Part shown: piece by piece, positions 1 through 10,890 of the stretch | How positions within the stretch are numbered: position 1 is the stretch's first letter | Layout: every line of letters starts with the position of its first letter | Assembly (NCBI GenBank): GCA_024364805.1 | Contig: CM044495.1 | Location: forward strand, 94,310,747-94,336,749 | Reading direction: 5' to 3' | Source: Euprymna scolopes | Taxonomy: Eukaryota > Mollusca > Cephalopoda > Sepiida > Sepiolidae | Length of the DNA stretch: 26,003 nt | Notes under the pieces: generated by a model | What the model was told of the DNA's origin: nothing | The model's input: only the letters and a program-made list of their open reading frames with translations | The model's database searches: none | Position numbers and translations under genes: made by a program

Positions 1-41
1 TTTTATTAAATTAGGCTTTTTACACATAATCAGAATTATAT
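1..41 (+). repeat. Inner part of the left terminal inverted repeat
   Basis: Bases 1-27 are the exact reverse complement of 1565-1591, and bases 28-41 match 1551-1564 at about 10 of 14 positions. The arm is cut by the window edge. Confidence 0.85.
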
Positions 42-122
42 GACCAAGATTGTTAGATTTATGGTAATTCTAATGTTTTTAGTTCGGTTAGAGATTACCA
101 ATCACTGTGTAAAGGTGATACC

Positions 123-1484
123 ATGCATAAAGCAAGAAAACTAACCGCAGTTGAGCATTCTCGAATTCTAGGATTCCGTAAGCAAAGGTTGTCACAGTTA
201 AGATAAATCGCAGTAAAACTGTTATTTGCAACTTTCTAAAGAAAACTGAGAATTATGGAAAAGCAAAATCCTTTGGTAGGCCCCGACCCCCAAATTTCTC
301 CTGCATCGAGTAGGAGAATCAGACGGGTTGTTATAAATGACAGAGGACTTTCTTCTGGTCAAATTAAGGCGGTTACAGATGCTGATTGCAGTCCAATAAC
401 CATTAGACGACACTTACAACAAAAAGGCATGGTAAATAAAAAGCGTAAACAAATTCCTCGATTGCTTCCACGTCACAAAATAGACTGCTTAAGATTTGGT
501 TGGTTGTTTTTGTTTTACGGCATATCAACCCTTTTCGGGTTATTTAATGCCGAATCCAAAGATTTTGAAGAGAATTTTTTTTTCATAGAATATATTTGTT
601 GTTTTCACGTCGGTTTCTATTTAACCCATAGTTGAGACCCTAACAGGTACTACCACTCCGGGTCAGAGTGGACCTGGGAGCAATGGTAATTAAAGGGTGG
701 CTCCACACTCCCCAAAGCCCACAAGCTGGGGCCTCACCACTGGATATAGTTTAAGGTCATATCCAGGACCCTCATTGAGGGACTTTTACCCTCTGCAGGG
801 GGGCAGTCGGCGTATTCTAATGCCCCACCGACAGGGCTTAAGATTTGGTCGTGAATATCAAACCTGGGACGTTGGGAAGTGGAAGAAAGTCTTATTTTCT
901 GATGAGAAAAAATCCAATTTAGATGGTCCTGATGGCTTCCAGTGATATTGGCATGACAAAAACATGCCCCTGAAATTTTGTCCTCACGTCATAGTGGTGA
1001 AGGGTCCGTAATGGTATGGGGTACCTTTTCTTACAGAAGGAACGATAGAGTTCCAGGTGGTGCAGGGTCGTCAGACAGCAGCTGGTTATGTTAGCATGCT
1101 ACAAAAAGCATTTTTGATGATAGAGGGCCATCGTTTGAGTGGGGATGGATGGTTATTCCAACAGGATAATGCTGCAATCCATACTGCAAGACCTTGATCG
1201 TTCTACAAGAAAATGGAGTCCATCTCTTAGGACATCCTGCATGCTCACCGGACTTGAACCCAATTGAAAATGTTTGGGGATGAATGACAAGAGAGGTTTA
1301 TCGAAATGGCAAACAATATTCAACAAAGAATGGACTTCGTGAAGCCATCTTCAGAAACTGGAGCAGGATCCCCCACACCTTAATAGAAACCCTTATTTCT
1401 AGCATGCCCCAAAGAATTTTTGAAGTCATCAAAATCAGTGGAGGTAGAATAATAATTAAATATTACGTTATTAAGTTTAATTAA
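123..1484 (+). pseudogene. Tc1/mariner (Tc3-like) transposase, broken
   Basis: Transposase for cut-and-paste transposition. The start is taken at the ATG at 123, which opens MHKARKLTAVEHSRILGFRK, a typical Tc1 DNA-binding N terminus. The frame then breaks and resumes around 255-500 (QISPASSRRIRRVV..., ITIRRHLQQKG), the second helix-turn-helix part. The SINE-like insert separates this from the catalytic half. The first catalytic Asp is in [11 protein letters not shown] (codon 901-903), the second in WLFQQDNAAIHTA (1165-1167) and the Glu in SPDLNPIENVWG (1266-1268). The D-to-E spacing is about 33-34 residues, across a one-base slip. In-frame stops include TGA at 943-945 and 1281-1283. The C terminus (MTREVYRNGKQY...) ends at 1484. 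It is clearly inactive, and the family call is firm. Confidence 0.9.
501..835 (-). mobile_element. SINE-like retroposon inserted in the Tc1 transposase
   Basis: This 335-bp block interrupts the transposase reading frame and is bounded by a perfect 14-bp direct repeat, GCTTAAGATTTGGT, at 487-500 and 836-849. The protein reads HKIDCLRFG before the insert and [10 protein letters not shown] after it, so the repeat is a target-site duplication. Read on the minus strand, the element starts CCTGTCGGTGGGGCATTAGA and ends in an A-rich tail (AAAACAAAAACAACCA) against the duplication, as expected for LINE-mobilised retroposition. It has many short hairpins: GTCGG/CCGAC near 809-833, CTGGATAT/ATATCCAG near 740-766, CCACTC/GAGTGG near 652-671 and AACCC/GGGTT near 528-542. 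No clear tRNA-type A/B box was found, so the class (tRNA, 5S or other head) is open. Membership of a mollusc SINE superfamily such as Ceph-SINEs is a guess. Confidence 0.7.
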
Positions 1485-1553
1485 TAAGTTTAATTGCTGA
1501 ATGTTTTCATACACCTTTTGTACAATTTAATAGAATTTTTGTGACTGATCTGA

Positions 1554-1759
1554 TAACTTTGATCATGTGTAAAAAGCCTAATTTAATAAAAATGTAAATT
1601 TTAAAAATAACTCTTTGGAATGTAGCTTTTTGTTTCCATAACCTTTTAGATTGTAGTATTAGTAACCTTAAGTGGGAAGAGTTTAAAATCCATCCTTAAA
1701 AAAATATTTTTTTAAAAAAGATATTTAAGTGGTCTTAAGTTTTCGATCAGCAGTGTGTG
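1554..1759 (-). repeat. Right terminal inverted repeat of the Tc1-like element
   Basis: Read on the minus strand, the arm starts CACACACTGCTGATCGAAAA, followed by a CTTAAGACC-type subterminal motif near 1732. It ends with the 27-bp block that is repeated at bases 1-27. Only the inner 40 bp or so can be compared with the left arm, because the window begins inside that arm. Confidence 0.65.
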
Positions 1760-3323
1760 TATTTATTATCTAAACTTCATCGTTTCGTATGAATATTAGT
1801 GGAACAACTACACATTCCTTTAACCATATACGCATATAAACATGTATATGTACCTTTGTGCATGTTCGATTTTATTCTTAGAGAATATATAGAGAAGTAA
1901 ATATTTATTATACTTTTTATCTGTTTTAACCAATATTTTTCAAAAGTTCTCAGTACAAAATAAAGTTTTTATAAATGCAATTATATATGCCTTATAACTA
2001 GAATACGCGGATCAAACATCCTAATTGTATACACGATAATAACACATCACTAAAGTGAGCTAAGAAATTTTTATTGTCCAAGACAAACCAGACAAAACAA
2101 AATCGACCAGTCGAATATTTAATAACAATAATTTTAAACTTAGTTATAGCTGTATCATAAAATAATAAAGACTCGTAATGTTATATTTTTTCATTATTAT
2201 TATTCTGTTAATTATTATTATTCTTGTTGTTTTTGTTCGTGTTATTAAGTCTTATTAAAAGTGATGCTTAGAGACTTAGAGAGTCTTATTAAGAGAGATG
2301 TTGCGTTCTGTGTTCGTGTTATGAAGAGATTCATATATATAAAATGTTCATACTTAGAAGTGTAGTGAGGAGACAGTGTTGAGACAGTGTTCACATTGTA
2401 GATATGAGATATAGAGACATTGTGTATGTGAAGACATTTTAAAACACAGGATATGTAAGACATATAATGACAATTTCACTTTACCTTTTTGGTAGAATTA
2501 CAACACAAAGACGACGTTTATAAAAATATATGATGGGTTTATTTCTTCGCCGACCGGTCATGGTTTTCTTAGTCAGTAATTCAAAGTTTTACATTCTATG
2601 TTTCAAAGGTGACCGTCTCGCTTCCAGACGTTCGACTCCCATCTCTGGACTCCAGACTGTCGTCTCTCTACCTCAGACTCTCCCTCAGACTCTCTCTGCT
2701 TATCTCTAAAGTTTCTGACTATATCGAGAACTTCCCATTTTCCATGACGTCATACACATATTAAAACATGTGTCTTCTTTCACGTGTTCTGGAAATGCGT
2801 GTCTAAAACTTTTTCCTTTGTTTACAAAAGGAATTTTAACCTATATTCCCAGTAACCTATATTTCCAATATGTTAAAAACATGTTTATTAAATTATCTTA
2901 TAGTTGCATTCTTCAATTGAATTTCATAACAGAATTGACAAATGCACATTCTTTTCTTAAAACTATTTTATCTCTAAGCTAAACAATGGTTTGTTTTTAC
3001 ATTCCATTTACTAATTCTCTCTTGTAATCTATTTCTAAACCTAAATTACGAGGTTCGAATTTCGTCTATTCTATTTCATTTTCATTTTAACTAAATCTCT
3101 CTATTTTTATACTTACATGAAAAGGGGACAACCCTTATTATGTAACAGACAGATACTAAACTGTAATAATAGTATATAATTAATAGTATAAAAATAATAA
3201 TAACAACAATCATGATTGTAATGGAAAAGATAAATGTCTGATCACTACAAGAAAAATGTTTAACTAAACGTATAGTTTATATAAGAAAGGTGATCTTAGA
3301 ATATTAACTTAGTCTGGAAAAAT
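1760..3323. other. AT-rich intergenic stretch, no gene seen
   Basis: No recognisable coding or RNA gene was found. Around 2233-2335 the phrases TGTTCGTGTTAT and AGTCTTATTAA each occur twice, suggesting a decayed tandem repeat. A T-arm-like hairpin around 3048-3064 (ACGAGGTTCGAATTTCGT) has no tRNA body upstream. Confidence 0.5.
2615..2715. repeat. Pyrimidine-rich stretch with short direct repeats
   Basis: The CT-rich plus strand contains repeated CTCAGACTCTC-like words. On the minus strand it is followed by an AATAAA at about 2535-2545. It could be a piece of a regulatory or terminal repeat from an unidentified element, but nothing decides this. Confidence 0.35.
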
Positions 3324-3590
3324 TACATGTGGGATACATATACTGACTTTAAGTATGGATATAGAAACCAAGAAAAGATCATTCAATAATCAGGGAAGAA
3401 GCGACAGCACCTCACTATCTAAGCACATATTGTCTCTAAAGGAAAACGCTATATTACACGTGCTGAGATGGAGCGTCGATGAAAACTTCAACCTCGACAG
3501 CCATATTTCTGTTGTTTTAATGAAAAACTGGAAATTATTACGTCTCCAGATAAAAATAAACAAACTCCTTAAAGGGATGCAATAAGTATT
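3324..3590 (+). pseudogene. Penelope-like element, GIY-YIG endonuclease C terminus (fragment)
   Basis: PLEs encode an RT joined to a C-terminal GIY-YIG endonuclease that nicks target DNA. Here one frame starts YMWDTYTDFKYGYRNQEKI, resembling the YIGLTxTxFKxRYxNH segment of that nuclease. The frame starting at 3355 continues KKRSFNNQGRS...LSKHILSLKEN...LRWSV, matching the family's F...LSKYIWxLKExN...KW block. A third stretch near 3498-3570 reads CCFNEKLEIITSPDKN, like the CNLCLxEKxxI...DK zinc-binding-like segment. All three are in the expected order but in shifted frames, so it is a relic. No RT is seen upstream. The assignment rests on remembered family motifs, not a search. Confidence 0.65.
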
Positions 3591-5851
<2,261 letters not shown>

Positions 5852-6290
5852 TTACTGGCAGGCCGCCCGGAATTTTCCATTCGTAAGATACGCTTAAATA
5901 TGATATTTTGATTAACGCACATTTCATATTTATTATTATTTTATTGTAGACCAATATATGATAATGATTTAAAAAGTAAAAAAAAAAATGACCTGCGCCA
6001 TCACCGAAAATCGAAACCAAAACGTTTAGCTTACGATTTACTTTTTTATTTGTCACAACATTATTCAATAACTATTACCTTACGCATGCATATTCGTAAT
6101 GCCATCGTTCGACTTTCACCTGGCAATTCCATTTTTTTAATTTTCACACTTTTGCATGGATTTGCCTCGGCTAAACTAAGGTTTCGCATGGGTTCGAATA
6201 CCTTATATATTAAGTTTTATGTCTGTAGACCAAAAATGACATGGGAGTTGTGTAGGCAAAATTTTCAAATACACACATATATGTATACAT
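5852..6290 (-). repeat. Dispersed repeat, degenerate Helitron-like 3' end family
   Basis: The left edge CTGGCAGGCCGCCCGG resembles CTAGCAGGGACGCCCGG at 22132. The 50-bp core 5882-5931 (including TACGCTTAAATATGATATTT) matches the reverse complement of 22676-22725 with about six differences, and also matches 22160-22212. A second block at 5988-6024 (ATGACCTGCGCCATCACCGA) recurs at 22287 and 22369. The right edge near 6290 is uncertain. If CTGGCAGG is a decayed CTAGCAGG, this is the 3' end of a minus-oriented Helitron-like element. Confidence 0.55.
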
Positions 6291-6869
6291 AAATATGAAT
6301 ATAGAAAGACGTTAGTGTTTACTATCACTTTTTTCGCAAATATTACGCAAGTATAAATTATGTAGAATATCGGAATGAATATAATTACACGTAACAGTTA
6401 ACTAAAGATGATTAGCCTATAAGAAAACGGAAAAAAAACTAATCGGTAATTAATTAAAATGAATGTTTAAAAGAATATGTAAATTAGCTAGATCTTTTGT
6501 TGATGAATGCAATTCTACAACCCACATATAATAAAGCTGTATTTTCTTTTTAAATATACAGAAAAATCGGTTTTTACTATGAATATAATACACAAAAACT
6601 CAAATTCATGGGAATATAGATGTAATAAAATATGAATCTAAAAACGTAATATGATATAAAATTTACGATTAAATTAAACTAAAACGAAAAGCATTTTTTA
6701 CCAGCGAGGCATGGGCGACAGAAAATAGCGTCCCACTCGTGCGACTTATTTGTTTTTCAACTCTTGTCCCAGAGTAATTTCTGAAAATTGTTCATTGCAA
6801 CAATTCATAAAAGTTTTTTTACAAACACTAATTCAAATATTGAGCTTCTTAAAATTGTCTTCAATTAAG
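6291..6869. other. AT-rich intergenic stretch, nothing recognised
   Basis: No gene or repeat seen. The open frame that later becomes the LINE RT extends into this flank from 6750, but residues before about 6880 are not RT-like and are taken as host flank. Confidence 0.5.
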
Positions 6870-6879
6870 AAAAAAGGTA

Positions 6880-8006
6880 AGAATCACAAAGCGGGGGAGG
6901 GCAGAGCGGTAGCTCTAGATATATCTAAGGCTTTTGACAAGGTATGGCACAAGGGTCTCCTCAGGAAGATTAGATCATACGGTATCACTGGTAGAATACT
7001 TAACATAATTAAATCCTTCTTAGATAAGAGAAAAATTCAGGTTGTCCTCGACGGTCGTACATCTAAACAATATGATATAAATGCAGGGGTGCCCCAGGGT
7101 TCTATCCTTGGACCTCTACTGTTCCTGATATTCATAAATGACCTCCCCGACAAAATTGCCTCTGAGATGGGTATATATGCTGATGACACTACACTCTATA
7201 GCAGGCACGACAGGAAAACGAATGAACACATTTCTAAAGAAATGGCAGAAACACTAGAGGAAGACCTCCAATCTGTGGTGGAATGGGGACAAAAGTGGTT
7301 GGTCGCGTACAATGCTGCCAAGACTAAACTAGTTTCATTCAATAATTACAAGAAACCCTCTCTACCACTTATAACAATGGCCAACGACTCTTTATCTGAG
7401 AGTAAATCTTTCAAACTCCTTGGCCTAACGTTCACAGGAAACATGAGGTGGAACAATTACATTGAAGGCATTGCCAGGGCCACTGCAAGAAAGGTGGGCT
7501 CTCTCTACCTGGCTAGAAAACTACTAACATCCGAAAGTATCCTGTACCTCTATAAGGCCACCATTCGCCCATGTATGGAGTATTGCTGCCACATCTGGGC
7601 TGTTGCATCTGCTACTAGTCTCTCGCTCCTTGACAAGGTTCAAAAAAGAGTCGCAAACCTGATAGGCCCTGAACTGGCATCTAAGCTTCAGCCTCTGTCC
7701 CATCGACGAAATGTTGCATCCCTCTGCCTTTTCTACAAGTATTTTAGTGGTGAATGCTCTGACGAACTGCAATCACTTGTGCCCCCACGACGTGAGCACC
7801 CTCGACAAACCTGACAGGCTGCTAAATCCCACCCCCACACTGTAGAGATCCCTAAATGTAAAAGATCTTTCTACTCCAATAGTTTCTTCCCCAGAACCGC
7901 TAGACTCTGGAATTCCATTCCAGGTCCCTGCTTCCTCAACAGTACTGACGTTCAGAGGTTCAAGTGTAATGTGAACCGGCATCTTGCTGCCCAAATCCCT
8001 ACATAG
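6880..8006 (+). pseudogene. LINE reverse transcriptase, C-terminal two-thirds
   Basis: RT that copies the element RNA into a nicked chromosome. From about 6893 the frame reads GRAVALDISKAFDKVWHKGL (RT motif A, catalytic Asp), then INAGVPQGSILGPLLFLIFI (motif B region), then IYADDTTLYS with the catalytic YADD at 7176-7187. The thumb and C-terminal region follow (RPCMEYCCHIWA; LQPLSHRRNVASLCLFYKY). A single in-frame TGA at 7812-7814, at a spot where CGA would fit, precedes the last segment FFPRTARLWNSIPG, which ends at TAG 8004-8006. The APE endonuclease and RT fingers are missing through 5' truncation. GVPQGSILGPLLF and YADD place it in the Jockey/CR1/L2 group, and I cannot fix the clade. Confidence 0.92.
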
Positions 8007-8103
8007 CACCCCAGCAGTTGTTGCCCCTGATAGTAGCCCCTTACACCAAAGTGGCAATTTGCCTTGTTTGGGGTGAAAATGTAATTAAAAAAAAAAATTA
8101 ATT
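6880..8103 (+). mobile_element. 5'-truncated LINE (Jockey/CR1-type non-LTR retrotransposon)
   Basis: The 3' part of a LINE begins inside the RT and ends in an A-rich tail at 8085-8103. A perfect 10-bp repeat, AAAAAAGGTA, occurs at 6870-6879 and 8104-8113 and is a candidate target duplication, though its A-run overlaps the tail type. The truncation at 6880 is typical of incomplete target-primed reverse transcription. The 3' untranslated part (8007-8084) carries a short complementary pair: CACCAAAGTGGCAA followed by TTGTTTGGGGTG. It looks much younger than the copy at 18.4-21.2 kb. Confidence 0.85.
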
Positions 8104-8113
8104 AAAAAAGGTA

Positions 8114-8361
8114 TGGTAGGAGAGTATAATTATCTTCTCCCTACCACCCTCTATTTTATGCTGAAAGGTGTTCCCTCGTCTTTTTACTCGAACTGCCAAC
8201 GCTGTATTTATTTTTGCAATAGCTTAAGGTACTTCTATGTGTATATAATCTCCGCTTGTAAATATTCTGTGTCATACTTATTTGTGTCTCTGTTTTATCA
8301 CTGGATTAGCTTGTGATAGTCACCTCATGCACGTGGGATTTCATCTCACATTTTCACTCTA
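8114..8361. other. Unassigned stretch between the LINE and the GGA tract
   Basis: The 67-codon open frame at 8113-8316 is hydrophobic and T-rich, without family features. Nothing else seen. Confidence 0.4.
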
Positions 8362-8400
8362 GGAGGAGGAGGAGGGGGAGGAGGAGGAGGAGGAGGAGGA
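8362..8400 (+). repeat. (GGA)n microsatellite
   Basis: About 13 units of AGG/GGA with one GGGGG interruption at 8374-8378. This is an all-purine strand, with potential for triplex or G-quadruplex structure. It sits just past the end of the minus-strand PLE fragment. Confidence 0.95.
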
Positions 8401-8447
8401 AAGTTTCCTTGAACCTGTAAGAGTAGCACCAATTTCTTATAGCTCTG

Positions 8448-9480
8448 TTAAGATAATATCCATAATGGTCTGGTGGAGTAATTAATTTTAATTGTTTTTA
8501 TATTAAATAATTTGTGTAATCTATGTTGTGAGAGAAAGATTTTGTCTAGTAGCTTACGGAAAATATTATCTATTCGTATTTTGCTATTGATGAGAAAGGG
8601 TTGTGAGAGCCAGATAATATTTTGTCTTTCTGCTGTTATTGTATGTATACTGTTATAGCATTTAGCTGGTTGATTATGATCGGGTTGGTTTGAGTGCTTC
8701 ATTGTAATATGTTGCTGCGTGTTAAACAATCGCAAAATTTCATGGAATGTTTCAGATTCGATTACTGATATAAACGACGGTATTCCTGAAGATTTTGAAG
8801 ATGTGATAGCATCCTTTAATTATGTATTTAAAGTTTCATTTGGTTTGAGGAAAGATGTATGTGTCTTACTAATTAAGTGTAGAGTTGTGTCTAAGAAATC
8901 TACTTTTTAAGATTAGTGTTTACAGTGATCTTAAATTCTTGTTCTTGGAATATTTTGTTAAGTCTTTTCCAAGCCATCGTCTATGTAAACGCCAAATAAA
9001 TGATCAAGGTACTTTGTGAGCGTCTCTAGTAGAAAAAAGATCAACTAACTCACAGAGTTTGCACTGTTATATACCTCTATCGCTATATGAAATAGGTATT
9101 AGAATTTGATTTTTTTACTTGCTTTCAAAAATAGAAAAGTTCACCTTGCTTGCATTATTGTCTATTTTTCTAGATAACTAATTTTTATCGATGCCGATGC
9201 AAATTTTAATGTTTTCCCTGAGGTTTCTTTTGTAATAGAAGGATATCAATCTACTATATCAAGTTGAATCAATTTACATTTATGTTCCTCTAGTATCATG
9301 CAGAATCAATTTACATTTATGTTCCTCTAGTATCATGCAGAATCAATTTACCTATTTTGTCTATGTACTTAGTTTGATCTTCCAACATTATAATCGGTTT
9401 ATCAAAGTTAAAGAAACTGTGGATGATCCATAAAAAATGATTTGATAGTTTAACTCACAAAGGCAATTTGCTGAATCAAA
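8448..9480 (-). pseudogene. Penelope-like element reverse transcriptase, minus strand, broken
   Basis: Read on the minus strand from about 9480 downward the pieces come in PLE order. IAFVSLNYQ-like text near 9470 compares with AFVTLKDHK. LIQLDIV.. YPSITKE near 9240 is motif A (FDIxxFYPSI). ARxLLFLKASK is near 9125. VYNSANSVS lies around 9050, then FGVYIDDGL near 8990 compares with GLYRDDGL, the catalytic motif. VDFLDTTLHLISKTHTSFLKP near 8900 compares with VNFLDVTxNLxxGTYKPYRKP. Finally ERQNIIWLSQPF...LHKLFNIKTIKINYS (8460-8640) is the PLE thumb signature. The longest clean frame is 8448-8735. Several stops and frame slips make it inactive. The GIY-YIG domain expected after the thumb is absent, so it is truncated near 8448. 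Motif comparison is from memory. Confidence 0.75.
9266..9352. repeat. 37-bp tandem duplication, 2.3 copies, inside the PLE
   Basis: Identical units begin GAATCAATTTACATTTATGT at 9266 and 9303. A third partial copy starts at 9340. On the minus strand it lies just before motif A of the PLE RT. Confidence 0.95.
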
Positions 9481-9540
9481 ATACTAGCGTGAAGAATGTG
9501 CATATATTTATAGAATGACTTGCACTAAAATAGTAAAAAA

Positions 9541-10006
9541 TAATTTCTTGATATCATAAAATAAATAGTATGTCTAAAAATAATGTGTTGATATCATAAA
9601 ATAAATAGTATGTCTAAAAATAATGTGTTGATATCATAAAATAAATAGTATGTCTAAAAATAATGTGTTGATATCATAAAATAAATAGTATGTCTAAAAA
9701 TAATGTGTTGATATCATAAAATAAATAGTATGTCTAAAAATAATGTGTTGATATCATAAAATAAATAGTATGTCTAAAAATAATGTGTTTATATCATAAA
9801 ATAGATAGTATGTCTAAAAATAATGTGTTGATATCATAAAATAAATAGTATGTCTAAAAATAATGTGTTGATATCATAAAATAAATAGTATGTCTAAAAA
9901 TAATGTTTTGATATAAAATAAATAGTATGTCTAAAAATAATGTGTTGATATCATAAAATAAAAAGTATGTCTAAAAATAATGTGTTGATATCATAAAATA
10001 AATAAA
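9541..10006. repeat. 40-bp minisatellite, about 11.7 copies
   Basis: The unit starts TAATGTGTTGATATCATAAA and ends GTATGTCTAAAAA, with exact 40-bp period from 9541 through 9900. It is followed by a 37-bp unit (9901-9937) lacking three bases, another 40-bp unit (9938-9977) and a partial one. The copies are almost identical. Only the first unit (TTTCTTG for TGTGTTG), one internal unit at 9781 and the last few differ. Each unit carries the palindrome GATATC. Confidence 0.98.
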
Positions 10007-10448
10007 AAACTATTTAAAAATCTTAATATAAAAGAGTATTTCAGAATTAAAATATGTAAAAGAAAATCTACATAATTAAAAATAACTCGTGACGTTTATG
10101 AATGACAGGATGTAGTTAGGCCAGACTAAAAACATTTACGTTCAATTTATATCGTGTCGCTACATTAAGAGCTAAACAGATGCTAAATAAAGATTGGCTA
10201 TACATTAAATGTTTTAGTAAAATAAAAGTGGGTATGTAAATATATTAAATATATTTTTTGATTCAAAATGAAACGCTATTTTGTTTGCAACATTAAAACT
10301 GAATTATCATTTTTTGTTGAAAGATAAATATGCTAATATAAATCTAATATCATTTACGTCTAATTCCATGATTAAGATTGTAAAAAAATATTGTCTAATA
10401 AATGAAATGAAATATTTTACAATAACTGTAATTTAATTCAATAAAATA
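10007..10448. other. AT-rich intergenic stretch, nothing recognised
   Basis: No gene, RNA or repeat identified. Confidence 0.45.
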
Positions 10449-10450
10449 TA

Positions 10451-10890
10451 CTGAGTAACAAAAAAGTTTCCTCCGTTTCTGATAAGCTATTGAATGACAT
10501 TGAAATAGATATGAAATACGTGTAGCAATTGGTTTGAAATTCAGATAACCAGATTTAGGAACATCGGTCGTTATATAAAAAAGCAAACAAAAACAAAAAC
10601 AAAAAAAAAAAAAACAAACAAACAAATAAAAAAAAAACGCGCAACCTGGCAGACTTTTAGTCATAAGCCGGGCAACTGTGAAAACGATGGAAGTGTCTAC
10701 AGATCTCGTTTCAGACAGTTTGCTTCACGAGTTCAAAGTGAGCATTCCATCAATTGCACCAAATCGCTGCATATGTCAAGCGTTTACGGATGAACGTACT
10801 GCCAAGCGACGGTTTCAAAAATTCATGTCGCGAGATTTACATCTCGTGATCAATTGCAGATTCTACAAGAGATTAATACAAAATATTTTA
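10451..10890 (+). mobile_element. mariner-like transposon, 5' fragment
   Basis: The stretch CTGAGTAACAAAAAAGTTTC followed by CTCCGTTTCTGATAAG at 10451-10486 has the look of a mariner terminal repeat (GGTTGxCAAAAAAGTTTCTTCCGTTT pattern). It lies about 230 bp before a transposase-like start, a usual mariner distance. An A-rich low-complexity run (10579-10637) sits between them. No matching right terminal repeat was found within the next 2 kb, so the element appears truncated near 10890. Confidence 0.45.
10678..10890 (+). pseudogene. mariner transposase helix-turn-helix, N-terminal remnant
   Basis: DNA-binding N terminus of a mariner transposase. Residues 10-57 of the frame from 10678 read LVSDSLLHEFKVSI...ICQAFTDERTAKRRFQKFMSRDLHLV. 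This matches the mariner pattern LxxxLLxEFKxGxxAxExxRNIxxxFGxxxxxERTxQRWFxKFxxGDxxL in order and spacing. After about 10850 the similarity moves to another frame (DQLQILQEINTK), then is lost. The open frame to 10953 therefore has an unrelated tail. The catalytic DD34D domain is absent. Confidence 0.7.

Larger units (their letters stand above)
1..1759 (+). mobile_element. Tc3-like Tc1/mariner DNA transposon, decayed
   Basis: Cut-and-paste transposon. The first 27 bases recur perfectly as an inverted copy at 1565-1591, and the match continues imperfectly for about 14 more bases. The right arm appears to run on past 1591 to a Tc1-style terminus near 1751-1759 (CAGTGTGTG), next to a TA dinucleotide. 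This implies long inverted repeats of about 200 bp, as in the Tc3 group, with the outer part of the left arm lying before base 1. Between the arms is a transposase relic of the DD34E type and, inside that, a SINE-like insert at 501-835. The outer boundary at 1759 is inferred from terminus similarity, because the matching left end is not in the window. Confidence 0.85.

Noticed and set aside
897-920. CTGATGAG followed by GAAA as a hammerhead ribozyme core
   Set aside because: It is the coding sequence for the transposase FSDEKK motif, and no helices I-III can be drawn.
3045-3066. tRNA-like T arm (GGTTCGAAT with pairing ACGA/TCGT)
   Set aside because: There is no acceptor, D arm or anticodon arm upstream, so it is a chance B-box-like word. 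The GGGTTCGAATACC word near 6186 was rejected for the same reason.
9541-10006. CRISPR-like array
   Set aside because: The 40-bp units abut directly with no unique spacers, and the surroundings are eukaryotic. It is a minisatellite.
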